DNA of 64,000 nucleotides, from contig NZ_JALDAY010000002.1 of NCBI RefSeq assembly GCF_022698165.1, forward strand, positions 496,001 to 560,000, written 5' to 3'. Within the stretch, counting starts at the first letter, position 1. Each line of letters starts with the position of its first letter. Under the pieces are notes generated by a model. The model had not been told where the DNA came from. It was given only the letters and a program-made list of their open reading frames with translations, and did no database searches. Positions 6,341 through 15,767 of the stretch are shown one piece after another. Source of the DNA: Streptomyces cylindrosporus (GTDB lineage Bacteria; Actinomycetota; Actinomycetes; Streptomycetales; Streptomycetaceae). The position numbers and the translations under genes were made by a program.

Positions 6341-9252
6341 ACCCGCTGCTGGCGCTCCGCCCCTGGGAGGCACCCGAGGTGACCTCCTGGGGGCGGCTGC
6401 CCATGAACGCCGTCGACCGGCGCCCCGGCGCACTCCCCCTGGACGGCGACTGGCGCTTCCAGCTGCTGTCCGCGCCGGACGCGCCGGTCGGCGGTGACTG
6501 GGGGTCGTCGCATGTCCCCGGCGTCTGGACGATGCAGGGCACGGACGACCTGCCGCAGTACACCAACGTCCGGATGCCGTTCCCGGACTTCCCGCCCGGC
6601 TCGCCCGACGCCAACCCGACGGGCTTGTACGAGCGTGACGTGGACGTGCCCGCCGAGTGGGCCGGGCGGCGGATCGTGCTCCAGGTCGGGGCCGCCGAGA
6701 GCGTGCTGCTCGTGCACGTGGACGGGCGGCCCGTGGGCATCTCCAAGGACTCGCATCTGGCCGCCGAGTTCGACCTGAGCGGGGTCGTGCGGCCGGGCGA
6801 GCGGTCGGTGGTGCGGCTCACCGTCGTCAAGTGGTCGGACGCCTCGCACATCGAGGACCAGGACCAGTGGTGGCACGGCGGGATCACCCGCTCCGTGCTG
6901 CTGTACGCGACCGACCCGCTGCACCTCGCCGACGTGACCGTACGGGCGTCGTACGACGGCGAGCTGCGCGTCGACTGCCGGGTGCGGGACGCACGCGGGG
7001 CGCTGCCGTCCGGGTGGTACGTCAGCGGCGAGCTGGAGGGTGAACTCATCGCCCAGGACGCCGAGTTCGACCGGGTCAACATCGAGGACGACCGCGTCTC
7101 CGACTTCCTCGGCGAGGCCCGGCTGCACGCCACCGTGCCGGACGTGCGCACCTGGAACGCCGAGACGCCCGAGCTGTACGGCCTCACCGTCCGCCTGCAC
7201 CGCCCCGACGGAACGGTCGCCGACACCTCGTACCAACGCATCGGTTTCCGTGACGTCGAGATCGTCGGCCGGGACCTCCTCGTCAACGGCGAGCGGGTGT
7301 TCATCCGGGGCGTCAACCGGCACGACTTCCATCCGCTGACCGGCCGGACCGTGTCGTACGACGACATGCGCGCGGATCTGGTGCTGCTCAAGCGCTTCGG
7401 GTTCAACGCGATCCGCACCTCCCACTACCCGAACGACCCGACGCTGTACGACCTCGCGGACGAGCTCGGCTTCTACGTGGTCGACGAGGCCGACATCGAG
7501 TCCCACGACCACGCGCACGAGATCGCCGACGACCCGCGCTATCTCAACGCCTTCGTGGACCGGGTCTCGCGCATGGTGCTGCGCGACAAGAACCACCCCT
7601 CGATCATCATCTGGTCGCTGGGCAACGAGTCCGACTACGGGGCCAATCACGACGCGGCGGCGGGCTGGGTACGCCGGCACGATCCGACCCGGCCCGTCCA
7701 GTACGAGGGGGCCGCCAAGCTCGACTGGGCGGCCACCGACGACTGCTCCGACATCGCCTGCCCGATGTACGCGCCGCTGGAGGACTGCGTCGCGCACGCC
7801 CTGTCGGGGCGGCAGACCAGGCCGCTCATCCAGTGCGAGTACTCCCACGCCATGGGCAACAGCAACGGCACGCTGGCGGACCATTGGGCGGCCATCGAGT
7901 CCACGCCAGGTCTTCAGGGCGGGTTCATCTGGGAGTTCTGGGACCACGGCATTCTCCAGCGTGTGAACGACGGCAGACCGGTCGGGCGTGGGGGCGCCGA
8001 GCTGTATGACAACGGTGTCGCCGCGCCCGGACATCGTTGGGCGTACGGCGGCGACTTCGGCGAGACCATCCACGACGGCGCCTTCATCGCCGACGGCGTG
8101 GTCTTCCCGGACCGCACCCCCAAGCCCTCCCTGTACGAGCACCGGGAGATCGCGGCGCCGGTGCGCATCGAGTGCTTCAAGCACGAGGGCATCGTCCTCG
8201 GCAACCACCAGCACTTCCGGGGCCTGGACTGGCTGTCCGGCACCTGGGAGCTGGCCCTGGCCGACGGCCGCACCCTGACCGCGCCCGCCGAACTGCCCGA
8301 TCTGCGGCCCGGGGAGACGGCCGCGGTGCCGCTGCCCTTCGAGGTGCCGCGCGACGGCGGCGAGGCCTGGCTGACGCTGCGGGTGACCGTGGCCGAGGAC
8401 CAGCCGTGGGCGCCGGCCGGCACCGAGATGTGCGTGCCGCAGATCCGGCTGCGCGGGCCTGCCGAGCGCGTGGACGTCACCGTGGACCGTCCCGTCGCGG
8501 TGGACGGCGAGGGCCTGCTGGTCCACCCCCTGCTCACGGCCGCCCCCGCGCTGTCCCTGTGGCGGGCGCCCACCGACAACGACGAACTGGGCGGCATGGC
8601 TCTGCGCTGGCGGACCTGGGGGCTCGACTCGCTGGTCCGCAAGGTGGTGTCGGTGCGGGAGGACGGCGGCCGGGTCACCGTGGTCGCCGAGTACGCCGGC
8701 ACGGTCGGGGTGGTACGGCACCGTCAGGTGCTCACGCCCGTCGAGGGCGGGGTGCGCATCGACGAGGAGGCCGAGCTGCCGGCCGAGTTCGACGACGTGG
8801 CGCGGGTCGGGTCCGTCTTCGAGACGGTGCCGGGCCTGGACCTGCTGGAGTGGTTCGGGCAGGGGCCCTGGGAGTCGTATCCCGATCGTGGCGCGGGTGC
8901 GCCGGTCGGCCATCACTCGCTGCCCGTCGACGAGTTGTTCACCCCCTATCTGCGTCCGCAGGAGAGCGGCGGGCGGCACGGTGTACGGCGGTTCACGCTG
9001 TCGGCGCCGGACGCCACCGGTCTCGCGGTCGAGCTGGACGAACCGCGCCAGGTCTCCGTCACCCGGCACCGCGCCGAGGATCTGACGGCCGCCGCGCATC
9101 ACGACGAGCTTGTGCCGCGGGCCGGGTGCGTGGTGCACCTCGACGCGGCGCACCGGGGCCTGGGCACGGCGTCGTGCGGCCCCGACACCTTCCCCGAGTA
9201 CCGCATCGCGGCGGGCGTCCACCGCTGGAGCTGGACCCTGCGCGTTCTGTAA
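6337..9252 (+). CDS. GH2 beta-galactosidase (LacZ type)
   Basis: A 971-residue glycoside hydrolase family 2 enzyme with LacZ-like architecture: N-terminal jelly-roll sugar-binding domain, immunoglobulin-like domain, TIM barrel, and C-terminal beta-galactosidase small-chain region. The catalytic acid/base is Glu431 in GNESD and the nucleophile Glu501 in QCEYSHAMGNS. The family motif HGGITRSV sits near residue 180. No signal peptide is seen, so hydrolysis is cytoplasmic, consistent with an importer immediately upstream. The ATG overlaps the permease stop and has AGGGAG upstream. It probably cleaves an imported beta-galactoside (or related beta-glycoside) to monosaccharides that the PfkB kinase could phosphorylate. 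Length is slightly below that of E. coli LacZ. Confidence 0.93.
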   Translation: MNPLLALRPWEAPEVTSWGRLPMNAVDRRPGALPLDGDWRFQLLSAPDAPVGGDWGSSHVPGVWTMQGTDDLPQYTNVRMPFPDFPPGSPDANPTGLYERDVDVPAEWAGRRIVLQVGAAESVLLVHVDGRPVGISKDSHLAAEFDLSGVVRPGERSVVRLTVVKWSDASHIEDQDQWWHGGITRSVLLYATDPLHLADVTVRASYDGELRVDCRVRDARGALPSGWYVSGELEGELIAQDAEFDRVNIEDDRVSDFLGEARLHATVPDVRTWNAETPELYGLTVRLHRPDGTVADTSYQRIGFRDVEIVGRDLLVNGERVFIRGVNRHDFHPLTGRTVSYDDMRADLVLLKRFGFNAIRTSHYPNDPTLYDLADELGFYVVDEADIESHDHAHEIADDPRYLNAFVDRVSRMVLRDKNHPSIIIWSLGNESDYGANHDAAAGWVRRHDPTRPVQYEGAAKLDWAATDDCSDIACPMYAPLEDCVAHALSGRQTRPLIQCEYSHAMGNSNGTLADHWAAIESTPGLQGGFIWEFWDHGILQRVNDGRPVGRGGAELYDNGVAAPGHRWAYGGDFGETIHDGAFIADGVVFPDRTPKPSLYEHREIAAPVRIECFKHEGIVLGNHQHFRGLDWLSGTWELALADGRTLTAPAELPDLRPGETAAVPLPFEVPRDGGEAWLTLRVTVAEDQPWAPAGTEMCVPQIRLRGPAERVDVTVDRPVAVDGEGLLVHPLLTAAPALSLWRAPTDNDELGGMALRWRTWGLDSLVRKVVSVREDGGRVTVVAEYAGTVGVVRHRQVLTPVEGGVRIDEEAELPAEFDDVARVGSVFETVPGLDLLEWFGQGPWESYPDRGAGAPVGHHSLPVDELFTPYLRPQESGGRHGVRRFTLSAPDATGLAVELDEPRQVSVTRHRAEDLTAAAHHDELVPRAGCVVHLDAAHRGLGTASCGPDTFPEYRIAAGVHRWSWTLRVL

Positions 9253-9308
9253 CCCCCCGCGAACCCCCCGCGCCTTTCCCCGCTCATGTCACCTCTCACG
9301 GAGCACAC

Positions 9309-11147
9309 GTGTGTACTTCGCATGACCACAACCAGGGCGAGGCCGCGCAGGCCGGTGCCGGAAGACGCAGTTTCCTCCGGGCCACGGCGCTGCTCGGCGC
9401 CGCCGCCACCGCCGGGGTCGCCCTGCCGGCCGTGGCCGAGGCGGCGCCGGCGAGCGCGAGCGGCCGGCGGCCCGACACCGAAAGCCGTCGCTTCACGCTC
9501 GCGGTGATGCCGGACACCCAGTACCTCTTCGACGGGCCGAGCATCGACAAGGAGCCGGTCGAGGCTTCCTTGCGCTATCTGCTGGAGCAGGGCGACGAGC
9601 CCGGCGAGAACATCGTCTTCCTGTCCCATCTCGGCGACCTCACCCAGAACGGCGCCACGGCCGAATTCGCCGCGATCAGCGAGGCGTTCGAGCTGCTGGA
9701 CCGCAAGGGCGTGGGCTACAGCGTGCTCGCCGGCAACCACGACGTGAAGTCCTCGACGACCGACCAGCGCGGTGCGACGCCGTACCTGGACGCGTTCGGG
9801 CCGCAGCGCTTCAAGGGGAAGAAGACGTTCGGCGGGGCGTCCGACGACGGCTACAACACCTACCACCTGTTCCGGGCGGCCGGGCGCGAGTGGATGGTGC
9901 TCGCGCTGGACTGGCGGCTGTCGGACAAGGGTTACGCCTGGGCGAAGGACGTCCTCGCGCGGCACCCGAAGACGCCGGTGATCCTCACCACGCACGAACT
10001 CGTCGTCGAGGACGACCAGTTGTCGGCCTACGGCCGGCAGCTGTGGGACCAGCTCATCGCGGACCACGACCAGATCTTCCTCACCCTCAACGGCCACTAC
10101 TGGCCGGCCGGCCGGGCGACCCGCAAGAACGCGGCCGGCAACGACGTGCACCTGCATCTGACGAACTACCAGAACCGCTACTTCGGCGGGGCGGCGATGA
10201 TCCGCCTCTACCGCTTCGACCTGGACCGGAACGTCATCGACGTCGAGACGGTCTCCCCGTGGATCCTCGGCCGGGCGAAGAAGGGCCTGAACGAGCTGGA
10301 GCGGCAGGAGATCGAGCTCAGCGGCGACGCCGACCGCTTCTCCGTCGACATCGACTTCGCCGCCCGCTTCGCCGGCTTCGACCCGGTGCCGGCGCGCCCG
10401 GCGCGGCCCGTCTCGCGGATGCTGGTCCGGGGCACGGCCGCGTACTGGCGGTTCGACTCGGCGGTCTCGGGAACGGTCCGTGACCTGTCCGGCAACGGCA
10501 ACGACCTCACCGTGGTGTCGGTGGGCGGCGGCACGCTCGGCTGGTCGGCGGACCACCATCCGGACCAGCCGGGCCACGGCAGCCTGGAGTTCAGCGGCTA
10601 CAAGTCGCCGCTGAAGGGCTCCTATCTGCAGACGGTCGACAAGGCGCCGCTCAACTCGGCGGTGTTCAAGGACGGTTACACCATCGAGGTGTTCTACCGG
10701 ATGCCGGCCGACTGGGACCCGGACCACAACGCCTGGGCGGGACTGGTCAGCCGACGGGGTACGGGCGGCGCGGCGGGCAAGACCGGCGACGACCCCGACG
10801 AGCCGCTCGCCACCCTGTCGCTGTCGAACGACCGCGAGCCGCAGTGGGCGATGCGCCCGCTCAACCAGGAGGGCATCGCCACCAACTGGGGCCAGGAGAC
10901 CCCGCTGGAGACCTGGTGGCACCTGGCCGTCGTCAACGACGGCCGGCACACCACGATGTACGTCCAGGGCTGCCCGGTGGTCCGCAATCCGAAGGCGCCC
11001 GCCGTCGGGATCACCTCGGTCGGGGAGCCGTGGCTGCTGGGCGGCTACACCTACGCCGACAAGATCGACCAGATCCTGCACGGCCGCCTCGGCGACGTCC
11101 GGATCGTCTCGCGGGCGCTGCCCGTCACCTCCTTCATGACCCACTGA
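9309..11147 (+). CDS. Tat-secreted calcineurin-like phosphoesterase with LamG-type C-terminal domain
   Basis: A 612-residue exported metallophosphoesterase. The GTG start is preceded by GGAG. The N-terminus carries a twin-arginine signal (GRRSFLRATALLG, Arg19-Arg20) with likely cleavage after about residue 44. The catalytic domain (about 60-350) shows the calcineurin-like metal motifs in order: PDTQ, HLGDLTQNG, LAGNHD and GHYW. From about residue 375 a concanavalin/LamG-like module starts (YWRFDSAVSGTVRDLSGNGNDL), suggesting glycan or surface binding. It lies 56 bases after the beta-galactosidase and 29 bases before a second exported phosphoesterase, so it may be part of the same operon. The natural substrate is unknown. 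Confidence 0.88.
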   Translation: MCTSHDHNQGEAAQAGAGRRSFLRATALLGAAATAGVALPAVAEAAPASASGRRPDTESRRFTLAVMPDTQYLFDGPSIDKEPVEASLRYLLEQGDEPGENIVFLSHLGDLTQNGATAEFAAISEAFELLDRKGVGYSVLAGNHDVKSSTTDQRGATPYLDAFGPQRFKGKKTFGGASDDGYNTYHLFRAAGREWMVLALDWRLSDKGYAWAKDVLARHPKTPVILTTHELVVEDDQLSAYGRQLWDQLIADHDQIFLTLNGHYWPAGRATRKNAAGNDVHLHLTNYQNRYFGGAAMIRLYRFDLDRNVIDVETVSPWILGRAKKGLNELERQEIELSGDADRFSVDIDFAARFAGFDPVPARPARPVSRMLVRGTAAYWRFDSAVSGTVRDLSGNGNDLTVVSVGGGTLGWSADHHPDQPGHGSLEFSGYKSPLKGSYLQTVDKAPLNSAVFKDGYTIEVFYRMPADWDPDHNAWAGLVSRRGTGGAAGKTGDDPDEPLATLSLSNDREPQWAMRPLNQEGIATNWGQETPLETWWHLAVVNDGRHTTMYVQGCPVVRNPKAPAVGITSVGEPWLLGGYTYADKIDQILHGRLGDVRIVSRALPVTSFMTH

Positions 11148-11176
11148 CACCCTTCCCAGAGGACCTTCCCAAGATC

Positions 11177-12853
11177 ATGACCGAGCAGCAGCTGCCCGCC
11201 TGGGCCGACCCGTCCGTCTCCCCCGCCGACCTCGACGCCCAGGGCGTCTCACGTCGTCAACTCATGCGCCGCGCGGGCCTGTTCGGCGCCGCGTTCGCCC
11301 TCGGCTCGGCGGCGACGCCCGCCTTCGCCGCCTCCTCCGACGGGAAGGGCTTCGGCGGCGACGACCCGCGCCTGGCCTACCTGGTCGGCGACCACCACGT
11401 GCACTCCGTCTACAGCCACGACGCCAAGTACACGTTCTCCCAGCAGGCGCAGGCCGCCGCCAAGTACGGCCTGGACTGGATGGTGTTCAACGAGCACTCC
11501 AACTTCGGGCACGCCTACTACGGCGCGAAGATGGAGCACGCGGAGATCCTCAAGGCCCGCGCCGAGAACCCGCGTCAGCTGATCTTCCAGGGCCTGGAGT
11601 GGTACATCCCGGCCGCCGAGCACTGCACGATCTTCGCCGCGCCCGGCCCCAACGAGACCGACCTGCTCACCCAGTTCGAACTCGCCTACGACGGCAAGCT
11701 GCTCGGCTACACCGACGGCTCCGCGACCGGCACGGACACCGCCCGCAACGAGGCGCACGCCGTGAAGGCCATCAAGTGGCTTGCCGAGCAGCGCCGTTCG
11801 GGTTACGTCGACGACGTCCTGGTCCTGGCGAACCACCCGCTGCGCCTCGGCATCGACTCCCCGCACGAGATGCGCAACTGGCGGGACGCGGCCCCCGAGA
11901 TCATGATCGGCATGGAGGGCGCGCCAGGCGCCCAGGGCGCGGCGATCCCGGGCTGGCGCGGCGCCACGTCCATCCGCGGCGAGTACGAGAACAAGCCGTC
12001 GGCGCAGTCGTACGCGGGCTACCCGGCGGACGCCTACCTCACGTACGGCGGTTTCGACTGGGCGACCGCGACCGTCGGCGGGCTCTGGGACGCGATGCTG
12101 TCGGAGGGCCGCCTGTTCACGATCACCACCAACTCCGACAACCACCGCACGGTCTTCGACACCTGGAAGAACGGCGACTGGCCGGCCGGACAGAACTTCG
12201 ACAACACCGGCAAGCTGCCCGACCCGGTGAACACCGACTCCCCGCAGCCCGGCAGCGACTTCTGGCCCGGCGAGTTCAGCCGCACCCACGTCGGCGTCAC
12301 CCGCTACGGCTACCGCGCCGTGATGGCGGGCCTGCGCGCGGGCCGCGTCTGGCTGGACCACGGGCACCTGCTGGACGGCCTGGACGTGCGGCTGAAGCGG
12401 GACTGCGACCTCGGCCGCGGTGTGACGCTCGGCGGCCGGCTGCGGGTCCGCAAGGGCGAGAAGATCACCCTGTACGTCACCGTCACGACCGCCTCCCGCC
12501 CCAATCCCCAGGGGATCCTGCCCCAGTTGGCGCACGTGGACGTGATCCGGGGCGCGGTGCGCGGCGCGGTGAGCGACCGGGACAGCTGGCGGGCGCCGGA
12601 CACCAGGGTCGTCCAGACCAAGGACGTGTCGGGCCGCAAGGGGACGTACACCCTGCGCATCCCGCTGACCGCCGGGGACGAGTCCTTCTACGTCCGACTG
12701 CGCGGCAGTGACGGCAAGCGGCACGGGGCGGGCTACCTGGGAGCCGCCGTCGACCCGAACGGTCCGATCCCGCACACGCCGGGCGACGGCGACCCGTGGG
12801 CCGACACCTGGTTCTACTCGAACCCGATCTTCGTCGATGTGGCGGGCTCCTGA
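11177..12853 (+). CDS. Tat-secreted PHP-domain phosphoesterase
   Basis: A 558-residue exported protein of the PHP (polymerase and histidinol phosphatase) metal-dependent phosphoesterase superfamily. The N-terminus has the twin-arginine motif SRRQLMRRAGL (Arg26-Arg27) and an Ala-rich hydrophobic stretch ending near AFAA. PHP metal motifs are visible: DHHVHSVYSHDA near residue 75, FNEHSN, ANHP and TNSDNH. The C-terminal roughly 150 residues look beta-rich and may be an accessory domain. It follows the calcineurin-like phosphoesterase by 29 bases; the two are probably co-transcribed and act outside the cell, perhaps releasing phosphate from a glycan or lipid headgroup. Substrate not deducible. 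Confidence 0.85.
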   Translation: MTEQQLPAWADPSVSPADLDAQGVSRRQLMRRAGLFGAAFALGSAATPAFAASSDGKGFGGDDPRLAYLVGDHHVHSVYSHDAKYTFSQQAQAAAKYGLDWMVFNEHSNFGHAYYGAKMEHAEILKARAENPRQLIFQGLEWYIPAAEHCTIFAAPGPNETDLLTQFELAYDGKLLGYTDGSATGTDTARNEAHAVKAIKWLAEQRRSGYVDDVLVLANHPLRLGIDSPHEMRNWRDAAPEIMIGMEGAPGAQGAAIPGWRGATSIRGEYENKPSAQSYAGYPADAYLTYGGFDWATATVGGLWDAMLSEGRLFTITTNSDNHRTVFDTWKNGDWPAGQNFDNTGKLPDPVNTDSPQPGSDFWPGEFSRTHVGVTRYGYRAVMAGLRAGRVWLDHGHLLDGLDVRLKRDCDLGRGVTLGGRLRVRKGEKITLYVTVTTASRPNPQGILPQLAHVDVIRGAVRGAVSDRDSWRAPDTRVVQTKDVSGRKGTYTLRIPLTAGDESFYVRLRGSDGKRHGAGYLGAAVDPNGPIPHTPGDGDPWADTWFYSNPIFVDVAGS

Positions 12854-12914
12854 GGAAGCGGCCCTGGCAGGCGTCGGGGGCGTGCGCGGTGTCGACGGCG
12901 GTCTGCTCGTACCG

Positions 12915-13370
12915 TCAGGCGTAGAACCGCGACAGGCTCTGGAGGACGGCGGCGGGCTTCCCGCCGCCGTCGATCTCTATCGTGCCGTCCACGGTGATCT
13001 GCACCCCGCCCGGCACCTCCTCGACGTCGGTGAGTTTCCCGACGAGCCGGATGCGGGAGCCCACCTTCACCGGCGAGGGGAAACGGACCTTGTTCAGGCC
13101 GTAGTTGACCTTCGTGGTGACGCCTTGGACGTCCAGCAGCTCGGTGAACAGGGGGATGAAGAGCGAGAGGGTGAGGTAGCCGTGTGCGATGGGGGCGCCG
13201 AAGGGTCCTGCCGCCGCCTTCTCGGGGTCCACGTGGATCCACTGGTGGTCGCCGGTGGCGTCGGCGAAGGTGTCGATGCGCTCCTGGGTGACCTCGATCC
13301 ACTCGCTGGCGCCGAGGTCGCTGCCGGCGAGCTTCTTCAGTTCGTCGAGGCCGTTCACGGTGAGGCTCAT
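12915..13370 (-). CDS. MaoC-type (R)-specific enoyl-CoA hydratase
   Basis: A 151-residue single hot-dog domain protein of the MaoC/hydratase-2 family. The hydratase motif is visible as FADATGDHQWIHVD, with Asp and His in the expected places, followed by GPFGAPIAHGYLTLSL. Members hydrate trans-2-enoyl-CoA to (R)-3-hydroxyacyl-CoA. It is the last gene of a tight minus-strand operon: the ATG is 8 bases after the acyl-CoA ligase stop, with AAGGA upstream. With the SDR dehydrogenase and the ligase it could carry out part of a beta-oxidation-like pathway similar to the hydratase/dehydrogenase steps of peroxisomal MFE-2. The actual acyl substrate is unknown. Confidence 0.9.
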   Translation of the reverse strand: MSLTVNGLDELKKLAGSDLGASEWIEVTQERIDTFADATGDHQWIHVDPEKAAAGPFGAPIAHGYLTLSLFIPLFTELLDVQGVTTKVNYGLNKVRFPSPVKVGSRIRLVGKLTDVEEVPGGVQITVDGTIEIDGGGKPAAVLQSLSRFYA

Positions 13371-13378
13371 GGGGTTCC

Positions 13379-14881
13379 TTAACTGTTGCCGTAGCGCTTG
13401 CGCACTCGGGACTTGAGGAGCTTTCCGGAGGCGGTGCGCGGGAGTTCGTCCGCGAGGACCACCGACTTCGGGATCTTGTACTTGGCGAGGCGGCCGGACA
13501 GGGAGGCCAGCACCTCGTCGGGGTCGACCGAGACGCCCTCGCGCGGCACCACGACCGCGCGCGGCACCTCGCCCCACTTGTCGTCGGGCACGCCGATGAC
13601 CGCGGCCTCGACGATGTCCGGGTGGGCGAGGAGCAGGTCCTCGATCTCGGCGGGGTAGATGTTCTCGCCGCCGGAGATGATCATGTCCTTGATGCGGTCG
13701 ACGATGAAGACGTAGCCGTCCTCGTCGATCCGGGCCGCGTCCCCACTGCGGAACCAGCCGTCGGTGAAGGAGGCGGCGGTCTCCTCGGGCAGCCCCCAGT
13801 AGCCGGGCATGACGTGCGGGCCGCGGATCACCACCTCGCCGGTCTCGTCGACGTCGACCGGCGCCAGGTCCGGCCGGACGACCCGCACATCGGTGAAGAA
13901 GTGCGGGACGCCCGCCGAGCCCGCCTTGCTGAGGGCGTGCTCGGCGTCCAGGAAGAGGGCGCCGGGGGACGCCTCGGTCATGCCGTAGCCCTGGAGGAAG
14001 GTGAGCCCGCGCTCCCCGTACGCGGTGATCAGCGGGGTCGACACCGGGGAGCCGCCGCAGGTCAGGATGCGCAGGGAGGACAGGTCCGCGTCGGCCCAGC
14101 GCGGGTGCCGGGCGACCTGCTCGAACATCGTCGGCACCCCGAACATGAAGGTGATCCGGTGCTGTTCGATCAGGTCGAAGGTGGCGCCCGGGTCGAAGGC
14201 CTCGACCAGGACGCAGGTGCCGCCCTTGAGCAGCACCGGGAGGGTCAGCATGTTCAGCCCGGCCGTGTGGAACAACGGGGCGGAGACCAGGGCCCGTTCG
14301 TCGGCGATCAGGTCGGTGTCGACAAGGACGTTGACCGCGTTCCAGGTGAGGTTGCCGTGCGTGAGCATGGCGCCCTTGGGCCGCCCGGTCGTCCCCGAGG
14401 TGTACATGATGATGCAGGTGTCATCGGCGACGACCGGCTCGTCGATCCGCTCGACGGCGGCCGAGGCCAGCAACTCCTCGTATTCGGCGCCCACTTCGAC
14501 GTACACCCGCACATCGGTGTCGCCCGGCAGCCCGGCGACGAGACCCGCGTGCGAGGTGCCGTAGACCAGCGCCTTCGCGCCCGAGTCGGAGAGCTGGAAG
14601 GCGATCTCCGGTCCGGCCAGGCGGGTGTTGAGGGGGACGAAGACCGCGCCGAGCGTGCCCGCCGCGAACAGGGTCTCCAGGTAGGAGGGGTGGTTGGGGC
14701 CGAGGTAGGCGATGCGGTCGCCGCGCCGGATGCCGCGCGAGCGCAGGGCGTGGGCGAGGCGGGTGGTGCGGTCGTACAGCTGCGCGTACGTGAGCGAGGT
14801 GCCGCCGTGGATCAGGGCGGTGCGGTGCGGGGTCTTGCGGGCCCGGCGTGCGGGCCACGAACCCAGTCCCTCATTGCGCAT
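13379..14881 (-). CDS. Acyl-CoA synthetase (AMP-binding ligase)
   Basis: A 500-residue member of the ANL superfamily that activates a carboxylic acid with ATP and joins it to CoA. The phosphate-binding loop IMYTSGTTGRPKG, the GYGMTEASPG region, the adenine-binding YWGLPEETA region and the C-terminal hinge plus catalytic Lys (ASGKLLKSR) are all present. The start ATG has AAGGGG upstream. It lies 10 bases after the amidohydrolase stop and 8 bases before the MaoC gene. Its likely role is first committed activation of a fatty or aromatic acid for the hydratase and SDR encoded in the same operon. Acyl-CoA dehydrogenase and thiolase partners are not in the window. Confidence 0.93.
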   Translation of the reverse strand: MRNEGLGSWPARRARKTPHRTALIHGGTSLTYAQLYDRTTRLAHALRSRGIRRGDRIAYLGPNHPSYLETLFAAGTLGAVFVPLNTRLAGPEIAFQLSDSGAKALVYGTSHAGLVAGLPGDTDVRVYVEVGAEYEELLASAAVERIDEPVVADDTCIIMYTSGTTGRPKGAMLTHGNLTWNAVNVLVDTDLIADERALVSAPLFHTAGLNMLTLPVLLKGGTCVLVEAFDPGATFDLIEQHRITFMFGVPTMFEQVARHPRWADADLSSLRILTCGGSPVSTPLITAYGERGLTFLQGYGMTEASPGALFLDAEHALSKAGSAGVPHFFTDVRVVRPDLAPVDVDETGEVVIRGPHVMPGYWGLPEETAASFTDGWFRSGDAARIDEDGYVFIVDRIKDMIISGGENIYPAEIEDLLLAHPDIVEAAVIGVPDDKWGEVPRAVVVPREGVSVDPDEVLASLSGRLAKYKIPKSVVLADELPRTASGKLLKSRVRKRYGNS

Positions 14882-14891
14882 CTACGGCCCC

Positions 14892-15767
14892 TTATGGCTT
14901 GGTCAGCCCGAGCAGGCGGGCGGCGTTCTCCTTGAGGATCCTCGGCTTCACCTCGTCCTTGATCGACAGCTTCTCGAAGTCGGCGAGCCAGCGGTCGGGG
15001 GTGAGGACGGGGAAGTCGGAGCCGAAGAGGACCTTGTCCTTGAGCAGGGTGTTCGCGTACTGCACGAGCTGCGGCGGGAAGTACTTCGGCGACCAGCCGG
15101 ACAGGTCGATGTGCACGCCCGGCTTGTGCGTGGCGACGGCGAGGGCCTCGTCCTGCCAGGGGAAGGACGGGTGCGCCAGGATGATCTTCAGGTGCGGGAA
15201 GTCGGCCGCCACGTCGTCCACGTGGAGAGGGTTCGAGTACTTCAGCCGGATCCCGCCGCCGCCCGGGACGCCGGCGCCGATGCCGGTCTGCCCGGTGTGG
15301 AAGAGGGCGATGGTGCCTGTCTCCTCGATCACCTCGTAGAGGTCGTACGCCACCGAGCGGTCGTTGGGGAAGAAGCCCTGGATGCTGGGGTGGAACTTGA
15401 AGCCCTTGACCCCGTACTCCTCGACCAGGCGGCGGGCCTGCTTCACTCCCGCCTTCCCGCGGAAGGGGTCGATGGAGGCGAAGGGGATCAGCACGTCCGA
15501 GTTGGCGGCCGCGGCTTCCGCGACCTCCTCGTTCGGGACGGGCGCGGTGCCGGTCGCGGACTCGGCGTCCACCGTGAAGATCACGGCTGCCATCTTCCGC
15601 TCGCGGTAGTAGGCGGCCGTCTCCTCCAGGGTCGGCTTCCGCTTGCCCTCGACCTTGAAGTAGGCGGAGGAGGCGTCGTGCAGGTCGTCGTCGAGGGAGG
15701 AGTGGCCCTTGGAGGACACCTCCGCGTGGGTGTGCACGTCGATCGCCACCAGGCCCTGGATGTCCAT
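14892..15767 (-). CDS. Amidohydrolase-2 family metal-dependent hydrolase
   Basis: A 291-residue TIM-barrel amidohydrolase of the ACMSD/4-oxalomesaconate-hydratase-like group. Metal-ligand motifs are DVHTH (His12, His14), FKFHPS, LFHTGQTG, ILAHPSFPW and a late FGSDFPV. The start ATG overlaps the SDR stop (TGATG), so translation is coupled. In the operon it sits between the dehydrogenase and the acyl-CoA ligase. Family members decarboxylate or hydrolyse ring-cleavage products and related acids. Here it may open or deacylate the precursor that the ligase then activates. The reaction is not fixed by sequence alone. Confidence 0.87.
   Translation of the reverse strand: MDIQGLVAIDVHTHAEVSSKGHSSLDDDLHDASSAYFKVEGKRKPTLEETAAYYRERKMAAVIFTVDAESATGTAPVPNEEVAEAAAANSDVLIPFASIDPFRGKAGVKQARRLVEEYGVKGFKFHPSIQGFFPNDRSVAYDLYEVIEETGTIALFHTGQTGIGAGVPGGGGIRLKYSNPLHVDDVAADFPHLKIILAHPSFPWQDEALAVATHKPGVHIDLSGWSPKYFPPQLVQYANTLLKDKVLFGSDFPVLTPDRWLADFEKLSIKDEVKPRILKENAARLLGLTKP

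Noticed and set aside
8037..9308. Upstream extension of the calcineurin-like phosphoesterase
   Set aside because: It reads through the beta-galactosidase in another frame; the Tat signal begins right after GTG 9309 with GGAG upstream.
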